NCBI RefSeq assembly: GCF_000724545.1
Contig: NZ_JHBV01000035.1
Span: 53,896 to 117,895, forward strand
Length of the DNA stretch: 64,000 nt
From: Aureispira sp. CCB-QB1
GTDB lineage: Bacteria; Bacteroidota; Bacteroidia; Chitinophagales; Saprospiraceae
Direction of reading: 5' to 3'
Of the stretch, positions 10,841 through 20,151 are shown in pieces. The notes beneath the pieces were generated by a model. The model did no database searches, was not told the origin of the DNA, and saw only the letters and a program-made list of their open reading frames with translations. Positions within the stretch are counted from its first letter, which is position 1. Each line of letters begins with the position of its first letter. A program made the position numbers and the translations under genes.

Positions 10841-12625
10841 TTACTCAACTTCTTCTAAACGCTGGTTTTCATACATTTCATAATAATACCCGTTGTTTTG
10901 CATCAATTCTTCATGAGTTCCCATTTCTGTAATTTTACCATCATCCAAAACTATTATTTGATCAAATTGCAATGCAGCATACAAGCGGTGGGTAATGATA
11001 ATGGTTGTTTTATCTGCACAAGCAGTATTTAAATAGTCCGTAATTTGAGCTTCTGTCTTGGTGTCAACAGCAGACAAACAATCATCTAATAAAACGATGT
11101 CTGGTTCTTTGATCAAAGCACGAGCAATAGAAATGCGTTGTTTTTGTCCTCCCGAAAGTGTGACACCACGCTCACCAACAACAGTATCAAACTGTTCTGG
11201 CAAATTCATGATATCGTCATAAACAGCAGCGTGTTTGGCGTATTCTCGAATGGTTGATTCGTCAACGTCTGTTTTTCCAAAAGCGATATTGTTATAAATA
11301 GAATCAGAAAATAAGAAGACATCTTGAGGAACATAAGCAATTGCTGCCCTTAGATGAGCTAAATTATGCTTCTGGATGGGTTGGTTGTCAATTAAAATTT
11401 GTCCATTATCGGTGTCGTACATTCTCAGTAGTAAATCTGCAATGGTTGTTTTCCCTGATCCTGTGCGACCAATAATCGCCATTTTTTCCCCTTTTTTCAG
11501 TTTAAAAGAAATGTTTTTCAGGGCAGTAATACCTGTATCTGGATATACAAAGGTCACCTTATCAAACTCAATCTCTCCTTTTATAGGCGTAACTGGAGCG
11601 GTGTGGTCAATATCAATATCGGGCTCTGTTTTTAGAAAATCATTGATTCGTTTTTGAGATGCAGCGGCTCTTTGTATGATCGAGGCTACCCACCCAATCG
11701 AAGTAACAGGCCAAGCTAGCATATTAATATAAATGACAAATTCGGCAATGTTTCCAGTAGAAATTTCACCACTCATCACCAACAGTCCACCTACATAAAT
11801 TGTAATAATGGTGCTAATTCCAATTAAAAAGAGCATTAGAGGATGAAAGAAGGCATTTACTTTAGCCAATTCTAGTGATTTTGTTTTGAAATCTTCGGTT
11901 TCTGTCTTAAAGAAGTTTCCCATTGCTTTTTCTTGTCCATAAGATTTGACAACACGTATTCCTGAGTAGACTTCCTGTGATAAGCTGTTTAAAACAGATA
12001 ATTGTGCTTGTATTCGAGCACTTTTTTTATTGATAATACTAGTGACGTAGTATATGGATAGCGAAAGAATAGGAAGAGGAATTAAAGAATATAATGTCAA
12101 CGTAGGACTAACCTGTATCATGGAATAAATCACCATGGTAAACAAAATCACTAAATTGATGCTATACATAACCGCTGGTCCCAAATACATACGTACATGG
12201 TTGACATCTTCGGTGATTCTTGCCATCAAGTCGCCTGTATTGTTGCGTTTGTAGAAGGCAAGGGTTAACTTCTCATAGTGTGCATATATTTCATTGCGCA
12301 AATCATATTCGATTAACCTTGACATCACAATCAACGTTTGGCGCATAAAAAACATAAAAAAGCCCATTAGAAAGGCAAAACTAATGACCAAAATCATAAA
12401 GAAAAATAGGATACTTCCTATTCGTTCAAATAATTGGTCTTTGACAGAAAAACCGTCGTACAAGCCATAGAGCGTTACGTTTTCAATTACTAAGTCCAGC
12501 GAATAACGGATAATTTGTGGCTGCCAGACACGAAAATAATTAGAGATTGCAATAAATACAATTCCTAATAAAAAACGCCATTTGTATTGCGCAAAATATT
12601 TATTTAAATAGGCTAATTCTTTCAT
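10841..12625 (-). CDS. ABC exporter, fused membrane and ATPase domains, DD Walker B
   Basis: With the start at the ATG at 12623-12625 the protein has 594 residues: six transmembrane helices (about 20-320), then an ABC ATPase with Walker A GRTGSGKTT, Q-loop YVPQDVFLF, signature LSGGQKQRISIARAL and H-loop IITHRL. The Walker B reads IVLLDDCLSAVD, with Asp where the catalytic Glu normally sits. This is how the degenerate half of heterodimeric exporters (BmrC/YheI, TM287 type) looks. No partner gene adjoins it. The frame extends further upstream, but those codons overlap a promoter-like box, and the family start MKELAYLNKYFAQYKW fits the shorter form. Substrate unknown. Confidence 0.9.
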   Translation of the reverse strand: MKELAYLNKYFAQYKWRFLLGIVFIAISNYFRVWQPQIIRYSLDLVIENVTLYGLYDGFSVKDQLFERIGSILFFFMILVISFAFLMGFFMFFMRQTLIVMSRLIEYDLRNEIYAHYEKLTLAFYKRNNTGDLMARITEDVNHVRMYLGPAVMYSINLVILFTMVIYSMIQVSPTLTLYSLIPLPILSLSIYYVTSIINKKSARIQAQLSVLNSLSQEVYSGIRVVKSYGQEKAMGNFFKTETEDFKTKSLELAKVNAFFHPLMLFLIGISTIITIYVGGLLVMSGEISTGNIAEFVIYINMLAWPVTSIGWVASIIQRAAASQKRINDFLKTEPDIDIDHTAPVTPIKGEIEFDKVTFVYPDTGITALKNISFKLKKGEKMAIIGRTGSGKTTIADLLLRMYDTDNGQILIDNQPIQKHNLAHLRAAIAYVPQDVFLFSDSIYNNIAFGKTDVDESTIREYAKHAAVYDDIMNLPEQFDTVVGERGVTLSGGQKQRISIARALIKEPDIVLLDDCLSAVDTKTEAQITDYLNTACADKTTIIITHRLYAALQFDQIIVLDDGKITEMGTHEELMQNNGYYYEMYENQRLEEVE

Positions 12626-12629
12626 GCTG

Positions 12630-12637
12630 CAAATATA
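12630..12637 (-). promoter_or_regulatory. Candidate promoter -7 box for the ABC exporter gene
   Basis: On the minus strand the sequence reads TATATTTG followed by CAGC and the ATG. TAnnTTTG is the Bacteroidota -7 element. Only four bases separate the box from the start codon, so transcription would begin at or next to the ATG, giving a leaderless message. No clear -33 TTTG box is visible. The same arrangement occurs before the helicase gene. Confidence 0.45.
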
Positions 12638-12998
12638 AGAATACTCTATGGAATTACGAATTATAAAATCAGTTCGGCGATTGCGAATGTTGATTATAAC
12701 AAAAAAGAATTTTAATTGTTCTAAAAGCTTTTGATTCGTCAACTAAAAATAGATTCAAGAAGCATTTCAACACAAATTTGCGTACACAAGAACTCTGACA
12801 TCAGCAAAAACATGACATTTTTGCCTTGAAATCCTTTAAACATCAATATTATTACTTATTTTTGTTGGCTGTAAAAATAGTAGTTGGCTAAATTTTACTT
12901 TTTGAATAAAAAGAACATGTTGTAGGTATGAAAATACAACATCATCTTTGCGATAGAAGTATGTAAACTCATTTCACTTAACGTGTTTCGCAGATTTG

Positions 12999-13006
12999 TA
13001 ATTTTG
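12999..13006 (+). promoter_or_regulatory. Candidate promoter -7 box for ftsK
   Basis: TAATTTTG matches TAnnTTTG and lies 58 bp before the ftsK start. The -33 box is not clear (GTTTC about 15-18 bases upstream is the nearest candidate). The divergent gap 12626-13064 also holds a small hairpin, ATGTTGTA (12917-12924) with TACAACAT (12935-12942), of unknown role; nothing else was seen there. Confidence 0.4.
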
Positions 13007-13064
13007 TTATAGCCCATCCCAAGGTAATTGGACTACTAATTTCAATCATTGATTTTATAAAAGA

Positions 13065-15617
13065 ATGGCTAAAAAGAAGAAAAAACAAGTTTCTATAAAG
13101 GGAGGAGTACAAGACGATCGTTTTCCAAAGTTAGTAGGACTGTTTTGCTTATTTTTTACTTTATACCTTTTTATTGCATTTTCCTCTTACCTGTTTACTT
13201 GGAAGGAAGATATGGACAAAGCCAACTGGTCTGTTCTATTGTCTCCACATGATATGGAGAATTGGCTAGGACGATTGGGGGCAGTGTTGTCGCACCAGTT
13301 TATCTATTATGGGTTTGGCTTTTCTTCCTTTATATTGGTATTTCTGTTATTTACAACAGGAATGAGTTTAATTGTTGAAACACCCCTCAAAAAACTAATA
13401 CCTGTTTATAAGCGTTCTATATTAACCATGCTTTGGACGAGTTTTTTGTTTGCATTTGTTTTTCAAGGCTACGAATTTCCTTGGGGAGGTGCCATAACAA
13501 GGTTTTTGGTAGGAGTGTTAGATGGTTTAGTAGGAGCAATTGGAACAATCGCAATTTTAATATTTGCTTTTCTAGGATTTGTTGTTTGGAATAAAAATCC
13601 AAACTTTAAAGATGGTTTAACAGTAGAGGAGATTAAAAGTGCTTTTTCTGTTAGCAATCTACTAGCAACACTCAAAAGTCTTTTCCGTTTGACTCCAGAG
13701 GCGCAACCAGAACCAGAAGCACCAGAAATGAAAACTGTTACCGTGCTGAAACCGAAAACGAATACTTTAAAAACTTCGGTTACTACCAATACAACTGAGA
13801 CGGGAACGGTAGTCGAAGATGCAAATAATACGACAGAAACAAGTCCTAATACAGCAGAGCTAGAAGTTCCAAAAGTTATCAAGCAATCAACCAAAGATGA
13901 GTTGGAAAATAAAGTCAAAAAATTGACTCAAAATCAATTGTCTTTAGATTTGGAAAAGGCAGCTAAGGAAAAACTTAAGGAGGAGAATGATGGGGAATTA
14001 GAAATGGAAATTTCAAAAGAAGGTGATACGATTGATATTGGTATTGCTGAGGAAAATAAAGACCATTTTGAACCTTATGATCCGACACTGGATTTGCCTA
14101 GGTATGAAAACCCTGTTATCGACTTGTTAGAAAGTTATGATGATCAAAAACCAGTTATAGATCGAGCAGAACTAGAGTCGAACAAGGATCAAATTATAGA
14201 GACATTGCTAAATTACAAGATCGAAATTGTAAAAATAAAAGCAACAATAGGTCCTACAGTGACACTTTATGAGATTATTCCTGCTCCAGGAGTTCGCATT
14301 TCTAAAATTAAAAGTTTAGAAGATGATATTGCTTTGAGTTTGGCTGCACTAGGAATTCGTATCATTGCACCAATTCCAGGTAAAGGTACGATTGGTATAG
14401 AAGTTCCTAACAGGAACAAACAAGTTGTTTCTCTGAAAGAAGTATTGGCTTCTAAGAAGTATAGAGAAGCTAAAATGGATTTGCCAATTGCTCTAGGTAA
14501 AACAATTTCTGATGAGGTGTTTATTGCAGATTTAGCCAAAATGCCGCATTTATTGATAGCAGGGGCAACAGGGCAAGGTAAGTCGGTTGGTATTAATACC
14601 ATTATCATGAGCTTGCTGTATAAGAAGCACCCTTCGCAATTGAAGTTGATTTTGATTGATCCTAAGAAGGTAGAATTATCTTTATACAATCGAATTTCTG
14701 CTCATTATTTAGGATACTTACCAGATGAAGAAGAGGCAATTGTAACGGATGTAACCAAAGTTGTCCAAACTTTATATTCTTTAACGGTCGAGATGGACGA
14801 GCGTTACAATCTATTAAAAAAGGCTTCGGTTCGTAACCTCACAGAGTACAATCAAAAATTTGTTGCGCGCAAACTCAATCCTGAAAAAGGGCATCGCTTT
14901 ATGCCTTATATTGTCTTAATTATTGATGAGTTTGCAGATTTGATTATGACGGCAGGAAAAGAAGTTGAGCTACCAATTGGTCGCTTGGCGCAGTTGGCTC
15001 GTGCTGTTGGTATACATTTAATTATTGCGACGCAACGTCCATCGGTGAATATTATTACAGGTATTATCAAAGCGAACTTCCCAGCACGTCTTGCTTTTAA
15101 AGTAACATCTAAAATTGATTCTAGAACAATTTTAGATGGAGGAGGGGCTGACCAGTTGATTGGGCGCGGAGATATGTTGCTTTCTTCTGGAGGGAATTTA
15201 ATTCGTATTCAATGTGCTTTTGTAGATACGCCAGAGGTGGAACGTGTCATTAATCATATTGCCAGTCAACCTGGCTATCCACAGCCATTCTTACTGCCTG
15301 CCTATGGAGAAGAAGGTGGAAGTGGAAATGATAGTGAGCAAAAATTAAATCAAGTCTTGCACGAACTTGATGAGCATTTTGATGATGCCGCTCGTTTGGT
15401 AGTAATGAATCAACAGGGATCTACTTCTATGATTCAACGCCGTCTTAAATTAGGCTATAATCGAGCTGGACGTATTATGGATCAATTGGAAAACACAGGT
15501 ATTGTAGGACCCAACGAAGGCTCCAAAGCTCGACAAGTATATATCAACGATGAAATAGAGTTAGAGCAATTCTTAAAAGCGTTACACGAGCGCAAACGCA
15601 AGATTTCATTCCGATAA
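13065..15617 (+). CDS. ftsK: DNA translocase FtsK/SpoIIIE
   Basis: An 850-residue protein with the full FtsK layout. A short basic N-terminus is followed by four membrane helices (about 22-180) and a Pro/Thr/Glu-rich linker (about 215-330). The motor has Walker A GATGQGKSVG near residue 500 and Walker B VLIIDEFADL near 617, with the conserved RLAQLARAVGIHLIIATQRP. The C-terminal winged-helix gamma domain (about 765-840) includes QRRLKLGYNRAGRIMDQLE. FtsK pumps chromosomal DNA through the division septum and activates XerCD recombination at dif through the gamma domain. The linker is short, as usual in Bacteroidota. The gene is convergent with the next one, 10 bp apart, with no hairpin between them. 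Confidence 0.97.
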   Translation: MAKKKKKQVSIKGGVQDDRFPKLVGLFCLFFTLYLFIAFSSYLFTWKEDMDKANWSVLLSPHDMENWLGRLGAVLSHQFIYYGFGFSSFILVFLLFTTGMSLIVETPLKKLIPVYKRSILTMLWTSFLFAFVFQGYEFPWGGAITRFLVGVLDGLVGAIGTIAILIFAFLGFVVWNKNPNFKDGLTVEEIKSAFSVSNLLATLKSLFRLTPEAQPEPEAPEMKTVTVLKPKTNTLKTSVTTNTTETGTVVEDANNTTETSPNTAELEVPKVIKQSTKDELENKVKKLTQNQLSLDLEKAAKEKLKEENDGELEMEISKEGDTIDIGIAEENKDHFEPYDPTLDLPRYENPVIDLLESYDDQKPVIDRAELESNKDQIIETLLNYKIEIVKIKATIGPTVTLYEIIPAPGVRISKIKSLEDDIALSLAALGIRIIAPIPGKGTIGIEVPNRNKQVVSLKEVLASKKYREAKMDLPIALGKTISDEVFIADLAKMPHLLIAGATGQGKSVGINTIIMSLLYKKHPSQLKLILIDPKKVELSLYNRISAHYLGYLPDEEEAIVTDVTKVVQTLYSLTVEMDERYNLLKKASVRNLTEYNQKFVARKLNPEKGHRFMPYIVLIIDEFADLIMTAGKEVELPIGRLAQLARAVGIHLIIATQRPSVNIITGIIKANFPARLAFKVTSKIDSRTILDGGGADQLIGRGDMLLSSGGNLIRIQCAFVDTPEVERVINHIASQPGYPQPFLLPAYGEEGGSGNDSEQKLNQVLHELDEHFDDAARLVVMNQQGSTSMIQRRLKLGYNRAGRIMDQLENTGIVGPNEGSKARQVYINDEIELEQFLKALHERKRKISFR

Positions 15618-15627
15618 TTCTTGAACA

Positions 15628-16596
15628 CTACTTGGCTGAGAAATCACTAAAAAGAATGCTTTGAGAATCTGCTTCTTGAATGAAGGCTTGGGCATATTGT
15701 ATTCCAAATTGGGAGGTGTTCATTAATTGGAATACTGTCTTATCAATTAATGGATGGCTATAGGGAGCAAGTAAAAAGCATTTAACTTTTTTGGCGTTGA
15801 GAATTGGCTGAATGTACTGATTGTTTTGAGCAAATTGTATGTTTTTATTCAAAACATCGAGTAGTATATGAGCATAAAAAAACATTTCAGAAAGTACACC
15901 TACTTTCCGATTTTGGGCTTTTTTTAGTTCAAATAGGCAGCAATTATCATCTTGATCTATACCCCAAATATCAATAGCACTCTTACGACCTGAAAAAACT
16001 CTAGCAGAATTGCTGATATTAGCTTCAAAAATGCCAACAGGAAGCTGATAATCAATTGTTTTTAAGTTGAAGTGCTGTTTGAAGGCATTAGAAGTCTGTG
16101 GATCAAACAAAATAAGGGCTTCCAATTCGCTTTCGGTATATGCTTCTAGCTCTTTTTTGACAACAGTTTTGGTAGCGCGTTTAGTAGAAGGTGTATTCAT
16201 AAGAAGGTTCTTGCTTGTTTTGAATGTTGAAGTAGCAAGATCCAATTGATTGGAAGGGAGAATGGTTACCCAAGGAAAAGCTTTAGAAATTTTATCCATT
16301 CTATATAAAAAACGTTGATAATGGTATACTGCATTTTCTTTGGTAGAAATATAATCTGGTGGAAGAGACTCCCATTTAATAATCACTTTTTCAATTTTAG
16401 GAATCCATCTTTTTAAAAGAAAAATCCAACTCTCAATGGCAGCGCCATCTGTTTGCATATTTTCAAGCGTTCTTTTGGTAGGAATATCTATTATCAGAGT
16501 GGTCTTTTCTAAGAAAATATTAAGGCTTTTAGGTAGTTGTACCGCTGCTTGTTTAGCATTGTGTCGGAGGAGTTGTAATAGTTCGTATTGATTCAT
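15628..16596 (-). CDS. Putative PD-(D/E)XK nuclease-like protein
   Basis: I place the start at the ATG at 16594-16596 (MNQYELLQLLRHNAKQAAVQ), giving 322 residues; a longer TTG-initiated form to 16683 adds 29 residues that do not look coding. In the C-terminal third, SAIDIWGIDQDDNCCLFELK contains an Asp (D209), then after 13 residues E-x-K (E223, K225). This is the D...ExK arrangement of PD-(D/E)XK nuclease folds as in NucS or McrB-associated and DUF91-like proteins. The N-terminal 190 residues are unrecognised. No methyltransferase or defence partner adjoins, so a restriction role is not supported. The fold is inferred from the motif and predicted strand pattern only. Confidence 0.6.
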   Translation of the reverse strand: MNQYELLQLLRHNAKQAAVQLPKSLNIFLEKTTLIIDIPTKRTLENMQTDGAAIESWIFLLKRWIPKIEKVIIKWESLPPDYISTKENAVYHYQRFLYRMDKISKAFPWVTILPSNQLDLATSTFKTSKNLLMNTPSTKRATKTVVKKELEAYTESELEALILFDPQTSNAFKQHFNLKTIDYQLPVGIFEANISNSARVFSGRKSAIDIWGIDQDDNCCLFELKKAQNRKVGVLSEMFFYAHILLDVLNKNIQFAQNNQYIQPILNAKKVKCFLLAPYSHPLIDKTVFQLMNTSQFGIQYAQAFIQEADSQSILFSDFSAK

Positions 16597-16725
16597 AATG
16601 TTGGGGATAAAATGAGTGTTAAAGAGAAGCGATTTTACTTGTTGCCAGTAATTTCTTGATCTCGATGGATTAAGTTTTTCCAAACGAGATTTTATTTAAT
16701 GACCAAAATATAGAATACCTTCGAA

Positions 16726-17673
16726 TTATAGTTTTTTAGAAAATACAAATAATAGCTCTCCTTTTTCTGCTTCAGATTCTATATCATGGGCTTCTACACA
16801 ACCGTTAGGATTGTTAAGGGAAGGTTGTAGTAATTGAAAAAGCTGAAAGCCTTTTTCGGTATCTTCAACAACAAAATATTTTCTTTCAGAAGGCAAGTAA
16901 TAGGTTCTTTCGGAAGAATTAAGTTCATAGGTTCTTCCATATTTTTCTTCGAGTGCTATATACACGACATGAGAGCCACTGAAAAAGGATTCATAATCAA
17001 ATGGATAATTTGTACCATTGATAAAATTTTGAATAGAATGGTTTTCAATTTTTACATTAGGATAAACTTGGTTGGTTTTCTTATCTAAGACTTCATAGTT
17101 TCCGCTAAAATATAACAATTCAATTGGAAATTCGAGTTGATAGAAGCCATCTTGGTTATTATCATCTATGTCATCACTAACTTTGATGTACATCGTATCT
17201 TGATTTAATTCATCAACATATTGAGCACCCCAATAAAAGTTAGTAGAAAGCAAAAAAGAATGATTATCTTCTTTAATATCAAAAAAGTAATCTGCTTTTT
17301 TTTGAGGGTAAGCAGGCTGAAAGTAATAATGTCCGTTTACCATAGAAACCGTTCCATTCTGAATGCCATAAGCATTGCCAATTTCAAGTTGTCCTTGATT
17401 GTTGGCGATATAGGTTTTTAGATGGTTTTCTATAAATAGTGACGTCAAGTTGCCATTTTGAAGAGAATCATAATAGCTTTTTCCTATCCAAAAACCTTGT
17501 GGAAATGTCTGAGGATTGATAGCTTGGAATGTATGTGTTTCCTTTTTTTCAATAGAATCTCTTGAGGTAGTGTTGTTGGTGTTAATCGATTCTTTAGATG
17601 CTGGAGCGGTTGAATTGTCGCAAGCAACGAAAAACAATACAATACAAATGGGAAGATATTTAATCGTAAACAT
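16726..17673 (-). CDS. Hypothetical lipoprotein
   Basis: A 315-residue protein beginning with a lipoprotein signal peptide whose lipobox reads FFVAC, so the mature protein starts at Cys18 or so and should be anchored in a membrane. A Ser/Thr/Asn-rich linker follows. The rest is rich in Tyr, Phe and Asn with beta-strand spacing and a few acidic patches (VSDDIDDNNQDGFYQLEF) that might bind calcium. I do not recognise the family. It is followed on the same strand by the nuclease-like gene and preceded, 11 bp away, by the LRR gene at 17685, so it may be co-transcribed with that. Confidence 0.75.
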   Translation of the reverse strand: MFTIKYLPICIVLFFVACDNSTAPASKESINTNNTTSRDSIEKKETHTFQAINPQTFPQGFWIGKSYYDSLQNGNLTSLFIENHLKTYIANNQGQLEIGNAYGIQNGTVSMVNGHYYFQPAYPQKKADYFFDIKEDNHSFLLSTNFYWGAQYVDELNQDTMYIKVSDDIDDNNQDGFYQLEFPIELLYFSGNYEVLDKKTNQVYPNVKIENHSIQNFINGTNYPFDYESFFSGSHVVYIALEEKYGRTYELNSSERTYYLPSERKYFVVEDTEKGFQLFQLLQPSLNNPNGCVEAHDIESEAEKGELLFVFSKKL

Positions 17674-17684
17674 AGGATGAGGTG

Positions 17685-18548
17685 TTATTTTCCTTTAAAA
17701 TATTCTTTTATCGCATTTAGTCCTTTTTGCTTAATAGGATGAGGGATATTTTCAATTTTTTGATTGAAGAATTTGCGTGATTGCATGGCATCGTGAAAGG
17801 CTCGTCCCCATTTAGTCTCATGGTTCATATGTCGTAGCATTTTTGTCCCTAGTTTTGGAGTCGCCATTAATTTTTTCCCTTCAGCTGAGCTAATTTCGAG
17901 GACGTAGTTTTGAATAGGAGAGTAAGCAATAGAGGGGGAAATTTCATTAACTAAAGTTTGTAAAAGATAGACATTTTTAAGTTTAGGTAGTCCAAATAAT
18001 TCATTGGGAATCGTGTGTAAATAAATACAATTTAAAAGGTTGAGTTCTTCTAGGTTTCTTAATTGCCATATTTCACGAGGAAGTTCAGTAAATAGGTTTA
18101 GACTCAAATCAAGTTTTATTAGAGATGAAATTTCAAAAATTGATAAAGGAATTTTTTCTTGATCTAGAAGGTAAATTTCTAGTTCTTCGAGATGATTGAA
18201 ATAAGAGATGGTTTGGGGAACATATATTTCTACATGGGCGGCAATAGTTAATTGTTTTAGGTTTTTTAGGAGATAGATGCTGGCTGGGAGAATTGCAAAT
18301 GCAGTATCCTTTATGGTTATAGAAAGAGATGTAGTGGTTAAGATTTGATGAATTTTGTACGCCAACGATATTTTAGGAGAGGCATTAAATGCACCAATAT
18401 TTAATAAATAGTCGAATAGCGTTTCAAAGTGTACCAACGATAAGTCTAGGTCTGATTCTTTAGATAATTGTAAAGCTAATTCAATATTTTCAATAGTTCC
18501 AGATTTAAAAATTTCAAAGAGAGCATTTATTTCTTTTTTAGAGTACAT
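17685..18548 (-). CDS. Leucine-rich repeat protein
   Basis: A 287-residue protein without a signal peptide. Residues about 5-40 form a helical segment with GTIENIELALQLSKES, which recurs in the neighbouring LRR protein. From about residue 95 there are leucine-rich repeats of 22-24 residues, for example LIKLDLSLNLFTELPREIWQ and LRNLEELNLLNCIYLHTIP. A basic tail (MRHMNHETKWGRAFHDAMQS and beyond) follows. LRR arcs bind other proteins; the partner is unknown. Repeats are fewer and more irregular than in its paralogue at 18748. Confidence 0.85.
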   Translation of the reverse strand: MYSKKEINALFEIFKSGTIENIELALQLSKESDLDLSLVHFETLFDYLLNIGAFNASPKISLAYKIHQILTTTSLSITIKDTAFAILPASIYLLKNLKQLTIAAHVEIYVPQTISYFNHLEELEIYLLDQEKIPLSIFEISSLIKLDLSLNLFTELPREIWQLRNLEELNLLNCIYLHTIPNELFGLPKLKNVYLLQTLVNEISPSIAYSPIQNYVLEISSAEGKKLMATPKLGTKMLRHMNHETKWGRAFHDAMQSRKFFNQKIENIPHPIKQKGLNAIKEYFKGK

Positions 18549-18747
18549 GAGTAAGGGATAGTTTGATTAGGAAATTAATAATCTAAATATAATTAATTCT
18601 GTATAACTTTTTAGTGAATTATGTAGAATTATAGAGGCTATATTCCCTAGGAAATATTGTATTGAGACATTATAAATTAAGAAAATGCAGCTTGTAGTAA
18701 ATGAGCGGTCTGTTTATTATGTTTTGAATTATAAAGAGGAGGAATGA

Positions 18748-19605
18748 TTAGTTTTTGTTGTAGTATATTGTACAATTAGGGAGTTTTTTTCTTAAATCTT
18801 TTACTTCTTGTTTGGGAATAGAATTACCTCCTAAATACAATTCTTTTAGATTCGTAAGAGAGCTCATTGCTTTAGGTAAATGTTTGATTCGATTATGTCT
18901 CAAATAAAGTCGTTCTAATTTTTGGAGTTGATGAATGTTTGGGGGGAGGTCTGTCAGAAGATTATTATTCAGGTTTAAGATTTCCAATTGAGGTAACAGA
19001 AGGATACAACAAGGGAACTCTTGAAAGAGGTTGTTTTCAAGGGTAAGGTATCTTAAATTAGTCAATTTATGAATACTTTCTGGTAACTGGGATAGCCTAT
19101 TGCTTAATAAGTTAATACTTGTGAGCTCCGTTAAGTTTCCAATACTTTCTGGAATAAAAGTCAATTTGTTGTCGTAAGGATTAAATTTTTTCAATTTAAC
19201 GAGTTGACCAATACTTTCGGGAATAGAAGTGATGTTATTTGAATACAAACTTAATAAGGTCAAATCGCTTAATTCACCAATGCTTTCAGGAATAGATTGT
19301 AACAACTGTTCCGTTATGACTATTGATTTAAGTTTTTTTAATTTACCTATTGTATCGGGAATTGATGAAACCTTCCTTTTTTCTTTGTTAATAAAAATGA
19401 GCCGTTCTAAATGTAGCATCTTACAAAGACTTTGGGTAAGAGATTTTTCATTAATTTGAGTGAATTCTAGTAAATACTTCCATGGCTTTAATAGTTCTAT
19501 TATGGGTACATTTTGGCTTTGAGCTAGTTGAAATGCTAACTCAATATTTTCAATTTGAGCAGTAGAAATCAAGTACTGCATTTTTTCATGAGTGGAGTTG
19601 AACAT
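18748..19605 (-). CDS. Leucine-rich repeat protein, paralogue of the adjacent gene
   Basis: A 285-residue cytoplasmic-type protein. The N-terminal helix contains AQIENIELAFQLAQSQNVPI, matching the neighbour's IENIELALQL. About eight regular LRRs of 23 residues follow, with the plant/bacterial LPxxIxxLxxLxxLxLxxN pattern (for example SIPESIGQLVKLKKFNPYDN). The protein ends shortly after the last repeat (LRKKLPNCTIYYN), the usual capping end of Bacteroidota cytoplasmic LRR proteins. A protein-binding role is inferred. The paralogues face the same way, separated by a 199 bp gap in which I see nothing. Confidence 0.88.
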   Translation of the reverse strand: MFNSTHEKMQYLISTAQIENIELAFQLAQSQNVPIIELLKPWKYLLEFTQINEKSLTQSLCKMLHLERLIFINKEKRKVSSIPDTIGKLKKLKSIVITEQLLQSIPESIGELSDLTLLSLYSNNITSIPESIGQLVKLKKFNPYDNKLTFIPESIGNLTELTSINLLSNRLSQLPESIHKLTNLRYLTLENNLFQEFPCCILLLPQLEILNLNNNLLTDLPPNIHQLQKLERLYLRHNRIKHLPKAMSSLTNLKELYLGGNSIPKQEVKDLRKKLPNCTIYYNKN

Positions 19606-19695
19606 ATTATATATTTAACTGTAAAAATAAGGTGTAATTTCTGGAACCATGAGAATATACTATAGGCGTCATTGCTCTTAGCAGTTTTAAAAAGA

Positions 19696-20151
19696 CTACC
19701 ACCCAGGACCAAGTTTTTCTTTGGGGGCAGGCGTTATTGTTTTTAAGTGATTTAGTTGCATAGGGTTTTCTCTAAGTTGAATTCTTTTATGCATGTCTAA
19801 TAGTGTTGTAAGAAGAAATACTACTATTTCATTATTACTATTTTGAATACTTTTTTGTTTAGCCAATGCGTTCTGAGTAGCCTGCCAAAAATAACCTTGG
19901 TTTGTTGGAGTAAAAGACCTCAAATCAAAGTTGAACATAACAATTTCCCTATCTCTAATAAATCCACCAAAACCATTGGCTATGTCTCCTTCCTCTTCCT
20001 TAAAAACGAATTTCTCTAGATAAGCACAGAATTCTTCCGCACCATTAATGCTTTTTAGTTCAGCAGTGAATAACTGAAGGATAAATGCCATAGCCGACCA
20101 TCTTCGAGCGAATGTTCTACCATCTTCTAATGTCCAAAATGCAGATGCCAT
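19696..20151 (-). CDS. Hypothetical 151-residue protein
   Basis: Not recognised. It starts MASAFWTLEDGRTFARRWSA, has no signal peptide, and is predicted to be mainly helical with a central Gly/Asp segment (EEGDIANGFGGFIRDREIVM) and a Pro-rich C-terminus (ITPAPKEKLGPGW). It is the first gene of the minus-strand run 20151-15628. Its small size, acidic middle and isolated position resemble immunity-like orphans, but no toxin gene is nearby, so no function is assigned. Confidence 0.65.
   Translation of the reverse strand: MASAFWTLEDGRTFARRWSAMAFILQLFTAELKSINGAEEFCAYLEKFVFKEEEGDIANGFGGFIRDREIVMFNFDLRSFTPTNQGYFWQATQNALAKQKSIQNSNNEIVVFLLTTLLDMHKRIQLRENPMQLNHLKTITPAPKEKLGPGW

Noticed and set aside
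16597..16683. Longer TTG-initiated form of the nuclease-like protein
   Set aside because: Residues do not look coding, and a normal ATG follows at 16596.
15628..20151. Defence island made of nuclease-like, lipoprotein and LRR genes
   Set aside because: No recognised defence domain, ATPase or methyltransferase; proximity alone is too little.
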